Of a DNA stretch of 64,000 nucleotides, positions 1 through 8,314 are shown in pieces (the first letter of the stretch is position 1; each line of letters starts with the position of its first letter). The notes beneath the pieces are model-generated. The model searched no databases. It worked only from the letters and a program-made list of their open reading frames with translations, and had not been told where the DNA came from. This stretch comes from Candidatus Parcubacteria bacterium (GTDB taxonomy: Bacteria; Patescibacteriota; Saccharimonadia; Saccharimonadales; UBA4665): positions 62,001 to 126,000 of the forward strand of contig JAEYSX010000003.1 in the NCBI GenBank assembly GCA_023434325.1, in the 5' to 3' direction. The position numbers were made by a program, and so were the translations under genes.

Positions 1-279
1 CTCGCCGTCCTCGCCTGCCCACTCGTCGCTCAGCTCTACCTCTGCTGGCTCGTCAACTGCTACAGGAGCAGGACCTGCCGTTACCTCCAGATTGGCGTCT
101 GCCAACTCGGTATACAGCTTGTCCAAAATATCGGCGTTCGCTGCGGTCTCGGGGATAGCTGCCGTAATGTCTTGCTGGTCGATATGACCGGCTTTTTTAG
201 CCTTGTCAAACAGATCTTTTTTGACCTGCTCCAGGTCTGGTTTTTCGTTTGGGGATGCTTGCTTCTTGGATTTAGGCAT
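1..279 (-). CDS. rpoD: RNA polymerase primary sigma factor, N-terminal part (runs off left edge)
   Basis: The reading frame starts at an ATG that shares one base with the dnaG stop (TAATG) and stays open to the window edge, giving 93 residues. It begins MPKSKKQASPNEKPDLEQVK and continues with a short helical segment containing KAGHIDQQDI and an acidic tail, which resembles sigma-70 region 1.1. A GGAGG-type ribosome site lies about 5 bases before the ATG, inside the end of dnaG. The dnaG-rpoD order is the classic macromolecular synthesis arrangement and supports the call. Only the poorly conserved N-terminus is visible, so the identity rests partly on synteny. Confidence 0.75.
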   Translation of the reverse strand, partial: MPKSKKQASPNEKPDLEQVKKDLFDKAKKAGHIDQQDITAAIPETAANADILDKLYTELADANLEVTAGPAPVAVDEPAEVELSDEWAGEDGE

Positions 280-2033
280 TATGCGCCTCCTTTATAGGGT
301 TTAAGTAGATCGTCGAGTTTCTTGGCCGCTGCCAGCAGCTCGTTTGTTCGCTCATCGCTGCTTGCTGCAAGCTCGCGTACGATGCGCTGTTTTTGGTTTT
401 GTATATACATTCTTACCAGAGATGCCTGCAATTGGGCGGCTTCGCGCTGAAGCTCTGTAACCTCAAGGTCTTGGTAAAGTTCTTCAAACAATAATGACAA
501 CATTTTAACATACTCCGCTAGGGGTCGCAAAGGAGTTATTTGACTGGAATCGCCCGTAAAGTCCGGCGTTTCGTGCAAAAACGTGAGTAATTTTGCTGCC
601 TGTTCCCCGGCAAGCATTTGCGGCTTAAGCGCGGCGATGTGCTCGCGCACGCGCGGTTGCAGCAGCGCCATCGCAAGCAGGTGATTCTCGAGCTTGATCG
701 CCTCGACCAGCGCTTTGTCCAGGGGTTGCGTGGGCGTCTTTTTGGGTTTGAGTCGCACCGGCTGCTCAGGCTTTTGGTTTAATTTGCTGAGCAGTGCGTC
801 TTTGCTGACGCCGATCAGCTTGCCGACTTTCTCGATGTAATGCTCTTGCTCGACTTGGTCGGACAAACCCCGCACCACGCCCAAAATAATGTCGCTAAAC
901 TGGCGCTTGCCTTGCGCGCTCTCTATGTCGAGCTGCTTTTGGTACCGTCCGATCAGCCAATCCAGTGCGTACACCGGCTGCTGGATAATCTCCTCCCATT
1001 TGCCGCGGTCATGGCGGATCAGCTCGTCGGGATCTTTGCCGCTCGGGATAGTAATGACGCCGAGGGAAACGCCAACCTTACTGGCGATCGGAATAGCACG
1101 CTCGGTGGCATTGACGCCCGCATTGTCAGCATCAAACGCCAAGCGGATATCCGGCGTAAAGCGGCCAATCGCCTTAAGCTGATACTCCGTCAGTGCCGTT
1201 CCGGCCGTGGCAACCACTTGGCGCACGCCTGCCTGGTGACTGGCGATAACGTCCAGATTGCCCTCGGCGATGATGGCGTACTTCTTTTTGCGCAGCGACT
1301 CTTTGGCCAAGTGCAGGCCGAAGACATGGCGTGACTTGTCATATAGCAGTGTTTGCGGCGTGTTGATGTACTTGGGCGCATCGGGATTATCGGCCAATAA
1401 CCGCGCCGTAAAGCCAATCACCCTCCCTTGTGGATCTTGCAGCGGAATCATGAGCCGTCCGCGGAACATATCGCCCACGCCTCTGTAACGCTGCGAGCTT
1501 AAGCCGGCGGCCTTTATCTCGGCCTCGGTAAAGCCTTTGGATTTGAGGAAATCTACCAGCGCCGTGCCATTGTTGGGACTATAGCCGAGTCGCCACTCCA
1601 GCGCCGTTTGCTTGGTAAACTGGCGCTTTTTAAGCACGTACTCTAGCGCGACCTGATTCTTGCTAAACTGCACCTGATAAAAACGCGCCGCTAATTCCGA
1701 CGCCTCATGCAGGCGCTCTTTTTCTTTGCTGTTAGAGTTGGTGCGGCCGCGGTATTGCTCGAGGTCAACGCCGGCCTTGCGCGCCAAAATCTCGAGCGCG
1801 CCCTTAAAGTCCACGCCCTCCATCTCCATCACAAAGCCAAACATATCGCCGCCCTTGCCGCTCGAGAAGTCGTGCCATATCTGTTTTTCGGGACTTATCA
1901 TAAAGCTGGGCGTCCGCTCGTTGCTAAACGGGCTTAGCGCCTTAAAGTTTCGACCGGATCGTTTAAGCTCCAAATATTGGCTTATAACGTCCTCGATCGA
2001 CAGCCGGCTTTTGATATCGTCAACCGCATCCAT
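279..2033 (-). CDS. dnaG: DNA primase DnaG lacking the zinc ligands
   Basis: The protein has 584 residues and synthesises RNA primers at the replication fork. It has the usual order: an N-terminal CHC2-type fold (residues 1-95), the RNA polymerase core, a TOPRIM domain (around 255-340, with EGNLDVI and a DAD motif), and a C-terminal helicase-interaction region. The zinc-binding domain is recognisable by the flanking LSPFSNERTPSF and WHDFSSGKGGD. However, all four expected Cys/His/Cys/Cys ligand positions are replaced, by Ser34, Ser37, Asp55 and Ser58. A -10-like TACACT lies 7 bases before the ATG, so the mRNA may be leaderless. The stop overlaps the rpoD start by one base, suggesting translational coupling. 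The family call is secure. Confidence 0.95.
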   Translation of the reverse strand: MDAVDDIKSRLSIEDVISQYLELKRSGRNFKALSPFSNERTPSFMISPEKQIWHDFSSGKGGDMFGFVMEMEGVDFKGALEILARKAGVDLEQYRGRTNSNSKEKERLHEASELAARFYQVQFSKNQVALEYVLKKRQFTKQTALEWRLGYSPNNGTALVDFLKSKGFTEAEIKAAGLSSQRYRGVGDMFRGRLMIPLQDPQGRVIGFTARLLADNPDAPKYINTPQTLLYDKSRHVFGLHLAKESLRKKKYAIIAEGNLDVIASHQAGVRQVVATAGTALTEYQLKAIGRFTPDIRLAFDADNAGVNATERAIPIASKVGVSLGVITIPSGKDPDELIRHDRGKWEEIIQQPVYALDWLIGRYQKQLDIESAQGKRQFSDIILGVVRGLSDQVEQEHYIEKVGKLIGVSKDALLSKLNQKPEQPVRLKPKKTPTQPLDKALVEAIKLENHLLAMALLQPRVREHIAALKPQMLAGEQAAKLLTFLHETPDFTGDSSQITPLRPLAEYVKMLSLLFEELYQDLEVTELQREAAQLQASLVRMYIQNQKQRIVRELAASSDERTNELLAAAKKLDDLLKPYKGGA

Positions 2034-2098
2034 ATATATAAGTGTAGAACGTGCAGCTTAAAGTAGAAAGCTTGAGCACTTTATACTATTATTAAGTC

Positions 2099-2740
2099 AT
2101 GCCTCCACCCACCTCGTTGCCCCAACCGGGCGATACTAATAATTACGATTTTATCGTGGCCGAGCAAAAGCCCGCGTCAGGTTCTAAGTTTCGTATACCC
2201 TTTAGACTTACCAAAGATCCGTTTATCAACAAGATAATCTTGATTGTGGGCGGAACTGTATTGTTTATGACCATTGTTGGCATTGTGATTAGCCTATTCT
2301 TTGGCGGCAAATCAGATGTGAACACCTTTGTCGGCCTGGCGCAGCGCGAACAAGAAATCCTTCGTATTAGCGCGCTCAACAATAGTGCCGTTGAGCAATC
2401 CGTCAAGAACGCCGCGGTCAACACCGAAATCAGCATCAAAAGCCACCAAAACAGCACCCTCGCCTACCTTTCGTCGCAAAAGCGCGAGGTCAAATCTAAA
2501 GAGCTAGGACTCAAGCAAGACCAGTCCGCCGACAACCGGCTAAAGATAGCAAAAGACACCAGCGCATTTGACACTACTTTTACCAGTGTTATGCGCTCCC
2601 AGCTAACCACGTACGCCAATGAGCTAAAGAGCGCGTACGACAGCAACGAAAAAAGCAGTCAGCGAGACGTGCTGGCGCGTAAATACAACGACGTCCAGAT
2701 GCTCCTAAAGATGTGGCCAGCCGAGCAAAATCAACAATAG
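2099..2740 (+). CDS. Single-pass membrane protein of unknown function
   Basis: This 213-residue protein is not recognised. It has a proline-rich cytoplasmic N-terminus (residues 1-45), one strong membrane helix (about 56-77, containing IILIVGGTVLFMTIVGIVIS), and a long helical Ser/Lys/Gln-rich outer domain with no cysteines. The inferred topology is N-inside, C-outside. A TATTAT hexamer sits exactly 6 bases before the ATG, fitting a leaderless start, and no Shine-Dalgarno site is visible. It diverges from dnaG and converges with the YjbR-like gene 4 bases downstream. Confidence 0.75.
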   Translation: MPPPTSLPQPGDTNNYDFIVAEQKPASGSKFRIPFRLTKDPFINKIILIVGGTVLFMTIVGIVISLFFGGKSDVNTFVGLAQREQEILRISALNNSAVEQSVKNAAVNTEISIKSHQNSTLAYLSSQKREVKSKELGLKQDQSADNRLKIAKDTSAFDTTFTSVMRSQLTTYANELKSAYDSNEKSSQRDVLARKYNDVQMLLKMWPAEQNQQ

Positions 2741-2744
2741 GCTC

Positions 2745-3071
2745 TTATTGCTGGCCGTCAGCAACCAAATTGTACGAGTGCCGTATTAACCCCTGTACTT
2801 CTTCCCAGGTCAACTGACCGGTCAGTAGCAAGGTGTTCCAGTGTTTTTTGTTGAGATGATCGCCTGGCATGACGCTCTCGTACTTTTCGCGAAGCAACAT
2901 AGAAAGTTGGGGGTCGCACTTAAGACTCAGCTTGATTGGGTCGCTGTTTTCGGCGATAAGCGCAAACATTTTGTCGCCCACTTTGTATACGGCGACCTTC
3001 TCGCCAAACGGGTATTCCAGCTTTGCACCGGGCATACTCAATACATACTCTTCTACCGTCTTGTGATCCAT
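2745..3071 (-). CDS. MmcQ/YjbR (DUF419) family protein
   Basis: The protein has 108 residues, the usual length for the MmcQ/YjbR family, which adopts a CyaY-like fold and may bind DNA; its cellular role is poorly known. Family features visible are the N-terminal YVLSMPGAKLEYPFGEKVAVYKVGDKMFAL stretch (described here by its PGA, PFG and VGDKMFAL elements), the LSLKCDP segment, and the closing HLNKKHWNTLLL region. A TACAAT hexamer lies 8 bases before the ATG. The gene ends 4 bases from the convergent gene at 2099-2740. Confidence 0.85.
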   Translation of the reverse strand: MDHKTVEEYVLSMPGAKLEYPFGEKVAVYKVGDKMFALIAENSDPIKLSLKCDPQLSMLLREKYESVMPGDHLNKKHWNTLLLTGQLTWEEVQGLIRHSYNLVADGQQ

Positions 3072-3158
3072 TGCATTTTATTGTAACAAATCTTTCATAA
3101 AAATGGTGAAGTAGCATACAATACAATAAGAGTTAAGTTTAAGAGGAGTCCGGGAATC

Positions 3159-5621
3159 ATGTTCTCACGTCGAAAATCGTACCGCCACATCAAAACCAGA
3201 ACCCTTAACATAGCGACGGCCTTTGCGCTCGTTGCCAGCATGCTGGGCGGCGCACTTGTGCCAGCACTCTCAACACAAAAAGCATCCGCAGCAAGCATTA
3301 CGTACCAGCTTATTGCCCAGCCAACTACGGTAACGGCCGAAGCCGGAACAGGAGTCGGCTCCATCTTTGCGCTTGCAGAGTACAAAGCCGGCAGCCTCGG
3401 CTGGAACGACCTTGTATCTTGGGGCAACTCTCACATCACCGCTACCGTTCCAAGCGGTGTTTTGGTGTCTAAGGACCAGACCAGTTGGGATTCATCCGCA
3501 ACCCTCAACTTTGCCCTGTCCCAGCCGGCGCAAGGCAAGTTTTATATAAAGTCTGACACGCCTGGTACCTACACGGTCAGCCTTTCGTCCAGCGTAGCTA
3601 CCCTGCTCAGCGGCCGCGTCAACAACGTTGCATCGGCAACCTTTGTTGTAACCGCTCCGCCAATGCCCAACCAAGCACCAAGCGTACCGCAACTTTCTGC
3701 CCCCGCGAACGGCACTGTCCGTAAGAGCAACAACGCCAACCAATCATCCTGGCACGCCTCGACAGATCCTGAGGGCGACGCAATTACTTACGTCTACCAG
3801 TCTTCCTTGGATCCTGCATTCGGCACCGTACTTTATGACTCGACCGTAAGCGGACCAAACCCGCTGACCAACACTCATATCGCTAACCCCGGCGAGCCAG
3901 AAGGTTCCTACTACTGGCGCGTCAAGGCCGTAGACGCACAAGGCGCCGAAAGCGCATGGTCTAGCGCCTGGAAGATCAACATCGACAACACCGCCCCTGA
4001 AGCACCTACCGGCCTAGTATGGAAGGATGCCAGTGGCGGCATCCTGTCGAACGGCGGCCTCACCAACTCGTACACCGGCACCGCATCATGGCAAGCCAGC
4101 CCGTCCGGTGATGTCACTCATTACGTATACAAGTACTGGAACAACATTCCTGGCTCGCCTTACAAAGACGAGGGCACCGCTTGGACAACTAACGTCGGCG
4201 GCACGCAGCAGTCTGGCGCATTCAACCAAGGTGACGGCACTCACTACATCTGCGTCGCAGCCGCTGACGCAGCCGGCAACACCTCTGCTTGCGGCACACC
4301 AGTAAGCATCGTATACGACGGTACCACTCCAGCTGCGCCGAGCATCACCAAGCCTCTTAACGGACAGTCATTTGCAACCACCCCAATCCTCAACCAGTGG
4401 TCTGCGGTCACCGACGAAAGCGGCATCCAGACCTACCAAATCGCCTACCAGTACGATGACGGTCACTCGTTCACGAACAGTACTTGCGACGGTAGCACCC
4501 TAGGCATCGGCGTAAGTGGTAAGTTTATCGGCTGCCGCGACCTTACAGGTACGCAGCGCAATCACGCGCCAAACATCAACGAGCAAGGCGGCGTAACCAT
4601 CTGGGTACGCGCTCTCGATAAGGCCGGCAACTGGAGCAACTGGAGCACATCCGCTCACTACACATACGACGCTACCGCACCAAATGTTCCTGCAGCCACC
4701 ATGACTCAGGACAGCGATAACACAAGTGTAACCAACGGCGACTACACAAACTCCGAACACTTTACTTTTAACCTGTCCTCTTCGCCTGACACCACACGCT
4801 ACCAGCTCAAGTACTGGAACGACATTCCTGGCTCTGGCTTTAAAGAATCAACCCCATGGACGCAAGACAACCTAAGCGGCTACTCGCCGTCCCTCGGTAT
4901 CTACAAAGACCGCTTTAGCCAAGGCGAAGGCAAGCACTACTTCGTCTTTAGCGCCTGTGACGCAGCCGGAAACTGCTCGGCCTACAGCGCCCCATTTGTC
5001 GTCATTTTTGACGAGACAGCACCCGAAGTACAAATCATTAGCTACACCGAGTCCGCCAACACCATCCAACCTGTCGTGACAGCGACCGACACAAACACGC
5101 CACTTACCTACTCGTGGAGCACTCACCCGGACGTTGACATCTCCGACACCAGCGAGCTAAGCCCAGTATTTACCATCAACCAAGATGGAACGTACACGTT
5201 TGAGCTAACCGTCACCGACCCAGCCGGTAACAGCTCTGTCGTACCGTTTACCTTTACTTACGAGACTCCTGCGCAGCCAGAAGAGCCCGAGGAGAACGAT
5301 GACGAGGAGGAGTCGCAGCAACCAGCACCTCAAAACCCAACGTTCACCAATGTACTCGGGGCCAGGGCAGCCAACAACCGCTCAAGCTCAAACCCAACGC
5401 CGTCAAACAACGAGGAAACAACGGGCGAGGATGAACCTCAGGTACTGAGCATCAGCACTCAAGACCCAGAGGCAGAAGAAGAAAAAACTGCCCAGAATAT
5501 CGTCGCTAACGCCAACAGCAGCAAGTTCCTCGGACTTGGCTGGTGGTGGGCCGGCATCATAGCCGCCCTGGCACTATTCTGGCTCCTCTTCGGCCGACGC
5601 CGCAGCGACCAAAAAAACTAA
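3159..5621 (+). CDS. Large secreted Ig/FnIII-like repeat surface protein with C-terminal membrane anchor
   Basis: This 820-residue protein has a twin-Arg/Lys-rich N-terminus followed by a hydrophobic stretch and a likely signal peptidase site after KASA (around residue 44). The body consists of repeated beta-sandwich-like modules recognisable by recurring DTTAP/DNTAPEAP-type openings, WS-x-W motifs and DAAGN-type closings. It ends in an acidic Pro/Glu linker (about 705-730), a Ser/Asn/Thr-rich stalk, one membrane helix (around 792-812) and an Arg-rich tail. The layout suggests a cell-surface adhesin-like protein anchored by its own helix rather than by sortase. GAGGAG before the ATG is a good ribosome site. 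A rho-independent terminator follows. Host-contact function is inference. Confidence 0.85.
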   Translation: MFSRRKSYRHIKTRTLNIATAFALVASMLGGALVPALSTQKASAASITYQLIAQPTTVTAEAGTGVGSIFALAEYKAGSLGWNDLVSWGNSHITATVPSGVLVSKDQTSWDSSATLNFALSQPAQGKFYIKSDTPGTYTVSLSSSVATLLSGRVNNVASATFVVTAPPMPNQAPSVPQLSAPANGTVRKSNNANQSSWHASTDPEGDAITYVYQSSLDPAFGTVLYDSTVSGPNPLTNTHIANPGEPEGSYYWRVKAVDAQGAESAWSSAWKINIDNTAPEAPTGLVWKDASGGILSNGGLTNSYTGTASWQASPSGDVTHYVYKYWNNIPGSPYKDEGTAWTTNVGGTQQSGAFNQGDGTHYICVAAADAAGNTSACGTPVSIVYDGTTPAAPSITKPLNGQSFATTPILNQWSAVTDESGIQTYQIAYQYDDGHSFTNSTCDGSTLGIGVSGKFIGCRDLTGTQRNHAPNINEQGGVTIWVRALDKAGNWSNWSTSAHYTYDATAPNVPAATMTQDSDNTSVTNGDYTNSEHFTFNLSSSPDTTRYQLKYWNDIPGSGFKESTPWTQDNLSGYSPSLGIYKDRFSQGEGKHYFVFSACDAAGNCSAYSAPFVVIFDETAPEVQIISYTESANTIQPVVTATDTNTPLTYSWSTHPDVDISDTSELSPVFTINQDGTYTFELTVTDPAGNSSVVPFTFTYETPAQPEEPEENDDEEESQQPAPQNPTFTNVLGARAANNRSSSNPTPSNNEETTGEDEPQVLSISTQDPEAEEEKTAQNIVANANSSKFLGLGWWWAGIIAALALFWLLFGRRRSDQKN

Positions 5622-5641
5622 AACGCGCACAAATATACACA

Positions 5642-5675
5642 AACACCTCTTCGCCCAGAAGAGGTGTTTTCTTTT
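5642..5675 (+). terminator. Rho-independent terminator after the surface protein gene
   Basis: A 10-bp perfect stem (AACACCTCTT with AAGAGGTGTT) around a 7-base loop is followed by a T-rich run. It begins about 20 bases after the stop at 5621. Confidence 0.85.
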
Positions 5676-5742
5676 ACGTGCAACCGAATGACCGTACTTA
5701 CATGCGCCAAGATCTGTAAGATATTTTACGGTGCTCGCCTAG

Positions 5743-6450
5743 ATGCCTGTTACGCTTGCTTATGTGGGCGGCCTTACACAACATGAATTCGCGGCAGCAG
5801 TCACCGCCAAATCATTTAGCGATGTTTTAGTAAAATCATCACTCCATACCTACGACTACGACCTACCGTCCGGGTTCTTAGTAGCTACCGACGGTCGTCA
5901 GCTACACTTCTCTGACATCGTGTATCCCAATGGGGCAGAGCCTAACGCGTATGAGTTGCAAGACCAGGCACTTGCCCGCTTTCTGCAAAGCAGCCCGTCA
6001 ACTTGCGGCAATGATGTCCCGGTCGCCGCTGTTCCAGAATTCAGCCTTGGCAACGTGACAAATGCTCACGGCACACCACAATCCACCGCCCTTGCCGTCA
6101 TAACACATCCTCGCCCCCTTACCCCGCTAGGCCGCCGATCACCTGATCTGTCTAACTGGCCGACCGTTCGCGACCTACGGGACTATGGCGCTCACCTAGC
6201 CAGCAATCCGGAACTTATCGCAGCGACAAGTGCAATGCACCAAGACCTGGGAGGTATCGCCTTACAAGTCTGGAGAGCAGAGGATCACGAACTAGCACAA
6301 AGGCTTCATGCCCTACATGACAGCACACCGATTAACGGAGCGACACTCGGACTCCTTGGACTCAGAACAATTGTCTTAACCTTTGACCGCGGTAATGGAC
6401 GCGTTCTGAGTGGCATGAACAAAATATCCGAACTCTACTCCGGCTCCTAG
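5743..6450 (+). CDS. Unknown protein
   Basis: This 235-residue protein is not recognised. It has no signal peptide or membrane helix. The first half is mixed in character; the second half is rich in helices (RDLRDYGAHLASNPELIAAT, HELAQRLHALHDS). Only one cysteine is present and no catalytic motif stands out. The start at 5743 lacks a clear ribosome site or -10 element at leaderless distance, so it is uncertain. Its last 4 bases overlap the end of the convergent orn gene. The unbroken frame and flanking terminator support a real gene. Confidence 0.65.
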   Translation: MPVTLAYVGGLTQHEFAAAVTAKSFSDVLVKSSLHTYDYDLPSGFLVATDGRQLHFSDIVYPNGAEPNAYELQDQALARFLQSSPSTCGNDVPVAAVPEFSLGNVTNAHGTPQSTALAVITHPRPLTPLGRRSPDLSNWPTVRDLRDYGAHLASNPELIAATSAMHQDLGGIALQVWRAEDHELAQRLHALHDSTPINGATLGLLGLRTIVLTFDRGNGRVLSGMNKISELYSGS

Positions 6451-6995
6451 CGCTGTTCGCGCAGCTTCTCTAGATAGTGCTGGAGCTCAGCGATTGATGC
6501 CTGAATGTCATCAAAGGCGCGGTGCGCGTCCTTTTTTTCGTATTCGTAGTCGTATTTGCCCTGCATAAGAATTTTAAGTGAGGTTACGTCCAACATGCGG
6601 TAATGAAGCAGCGCATCTACCTCCGGCCACCAGCGCTTGATAAAAATGCGGTCGTTATGGATAGAGTTACCAGCCAAAATTGCAGGCTCGTCGCCAAACT
6701 GCGCACGAATAAAGCCGACTAGCTCGTGCTTGACCTCGTCCTCGGGACGCCCTTGCGTACGCACGCGCTCGGTCAGACCACTGAGGCCGTGTTGACGCTT
6801 GGGCCACTCGGTCATCGCATCCAAAATCTCGTCTGGGTGATGCACAATCGCCTCGTAGCTGGCCAACGTCTTAAAATCAAAATCGGTTACCTCGGCAGCA
6901 ATCTCCAAAATAACATCACGTTCCGGGTCCAACCCGGTCATCTCTAGATCCACCCAAAGTAATTTGGTAGGCTTAACCCTTTTTATATCAGACAT
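6447..6995 (-). CDS. orn: Oligoribonuclease (DEDDh 3'-5' exoribonuclease)
   Basis: The protein has 182 residues, matching Orn, which degrades RNA di- and oligonucleotides. The DEDDh signature is visible: WVDLEMTGLD near the N-terminus (D and E of exo I), an ILAGNSIHNDR exo II segment, and an AHRAFDDI exo III segment with the His and Asp. A TATAGT hexamer is exactly 6 bases before the ATG within a short palindrome (GGTATACTATACC), so the transcript is predicted to be leaderless. It converges with and overlaps the previous gene by 4 bases. Confidence 0.95.
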   Translation of the reverse strand: MSDIKRVKPTKLLWVDLEMTGLDPERDVILEIAAEVTDFDFKTLASYEAIVHHPDEILDAMTEWPKRQHGLSGLTERVRTQGRPEDEVKHELVGFIRAQFGDEPAILAGNSIHNDRIFIKRWWPEVDALLHYRMLDVTSLKILMQGKYDYEYEKKDAHRAFDDIQASIAELQHYLEKLREQR

Positions 6996-7048
6996 GGGTA
7001 TACTATACCATGAGCGGGCTAGATCGGCCTCTAGATCAAGGGACTTGG

Positions 7049-7690
7049 TTATAGATTTGGATACTCCATAATTGTCTTGCGACCTGCCAGCTGTCCCGCT
7101 CCGATCACAACTACCGATATGCAGGCATTAGCTACTTCCCTCTCGCCGCCGAACTCGTCAACGGCTCGCGCCGCTTGTCTAGCGCCTTCTCTAGTCTCTA
7201 GGGCCGCACCAACAATCTTCGAATTACTTGGAAGTGCAGCTATAGTGCAAGCCACGTCATCGCGAGTTACATCAAGATCAGGGCGCTCGGCCATGGTATC
7301 TAGAACAGAATCAACCATCGCCCGAGGATCACCGGCGATGTTCACTTCTTCCGTCTGGCCATCGCCAATGTACCTGTCGCCCATCACGCGGCGCAGATCA
7401 GCCTGGAATCCGTTGTTTGAACCGGGGTTATTCTTGCCAGAAGGCTGTTTCTTTTTTTTAGACTCGGCGACCGACGGCGACTCGCCGGGACTAACGGTAC
7501 TCTCAGCAGAGGGGCGTCCTTCGACACCATCAGCTCGAGTTATAACCTCGGACAGTCCCCACAATGCTAAGGATGTCCCTGCTAAAACTTTAAGTACCGT
7601 CCCACTACCGTGACGAGGGTTATTTCTGTCTCGATATGGTTTATTGTAATCTTTTGGTTTCTTCGGCCCACCCAATTTTAACTTGGGCAT
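7049..7690 (-). CDS. Membrane-anchored unknown protein with low-complexity linker
   Basis: This 213-residue protein is not recognised. A basic Lys/Arg/Pro-rich N-terminus is followed by one hydrophobic segment (about 33-50), a Ser/Pro/Lys low-complexity linker (52-93), and a compact C-terminal domain (about 95-213) with two cysteines (DDVACTIAAL and VANACISVVV). The predicted topology is N-inside, C-outside. Its build resembles the larger proline-rich membrane proteins at 19.3-26.8 kb. A weak AGAG site precedes the ATG. Confidence 0.65.
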   Translation of the reverse strand: MPKLKLGGPKKPKDYNKPYRDRNNPRHGSGTVLKVLAGTSLALWGLSEVITRADGVEGRPSAESTVSPGESPSVAESKKKKQPSGKNNPGSNNGFQADLRRVMGDRYIGDGQTEEVNIAGDPRAMVDSVLDTMAERPDLDVTRDDVACTIAALPSNSKIVGAALETREGARQAARAVDEFGGEREVANACISVVVIGAGQLAGRKTIMEYPNL

Positions 7691-7829
7691 AAATCTCTTT
7701 GCTCTCTTGTCTAGTTATTGGTAAAGATAGTATTTTACTACAGTTTGGGCCATTCCCCAAACAGAGACGCTAAATACAATCCGAATCTTATCGTCTCTTA
7801 GATCGACATTCGGCCACTAAACCGTTACG

Positions 7830-8270
7830 CTACTCTTTTTTCTTGTCGAGCTTGTCTAAGCGCAGGCCTTTAAACACGTAAAAGACCACTGCAGCTACCA
7901 ACACAAAGGTAATAAGGCTGACGACAAATGCGCCCCAGCCGAAGGTCTCGCTCTTTCCGGCGATGGACACCGTAAATGATTTTTGCGCCAATGTACCCTC
8001 GCCAGGCAAGATGAGACCGATAAAGGGGTTAAAAAAGCTGTTCACAAGCTGGTCTACCAGCTGCTTGGCCTGCGTACCGAGTACCAGACCGATAGCCAGC
8101 CCGACCACGCTCTGCTCGCGCAAGAAGTCTACAAACCCTCGCACCTGCTTTTGCACGACGGCATCGACCACGTCTTTTTGTACTGCGGGCGACAGCTTCT
8201 TGAGTCGAGTTTTTACTGATTTAATCTCCCGCTTTTGTTCGGCGGCAGTCTTTGGTTTACGCTGCGTCAT
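7830..8270 (-). CDS. mscL: Large-conductance mechanosensitive channel, MscL family
   Basis: Starting at the ATG at 8270, the protein has 146 residues. It shows the MscL plan: a cytoplasmic helix, RGFVDFLREQSVVGLAIGLVLG as the pore-lining TM1 region (quoted motif RGFVDFLREQSV), a periplasmic-type loop with FNPFIGLILPG, TM2 (GWGAFVVSLITFVLVAAVVF), and a charged C-terminal bundle. The channel releases solutes during osmotic downshock. A longer frame begins at 8288, but TACAAT lies exactly 6 bases before the 8270 ATG, which favours a leaderless start there. The 7-bp inverted repeat at 8289-8308 separates it from argS. Confidence 0.88.
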   Translation of the reverse strand: MTQRKPKTAAEQKREIKSVKTRLKKLSPAVQKDVVDAVVQKQVRGFVDFLREQSVVGLAIGLVLGTQAKQLVDQLVNSFFNPFIGLILPGEGTLAQKSFTVSIAGKSETFGWGAFVVSLITFVLVAAVVFYVFKGLRLDKLDKKKE

Positions 8271-8314
8271 GATTCTATTGTATAACACCTATCGCGCTAG
8301 GGCGATAGCGCCAT

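Noticed and set aside
8289..8308. Terminator of argS
   Set aside because: The CTATCGC/GCGATAG inverted repeat has no T-run on the minus strand; it is weak evidence only.
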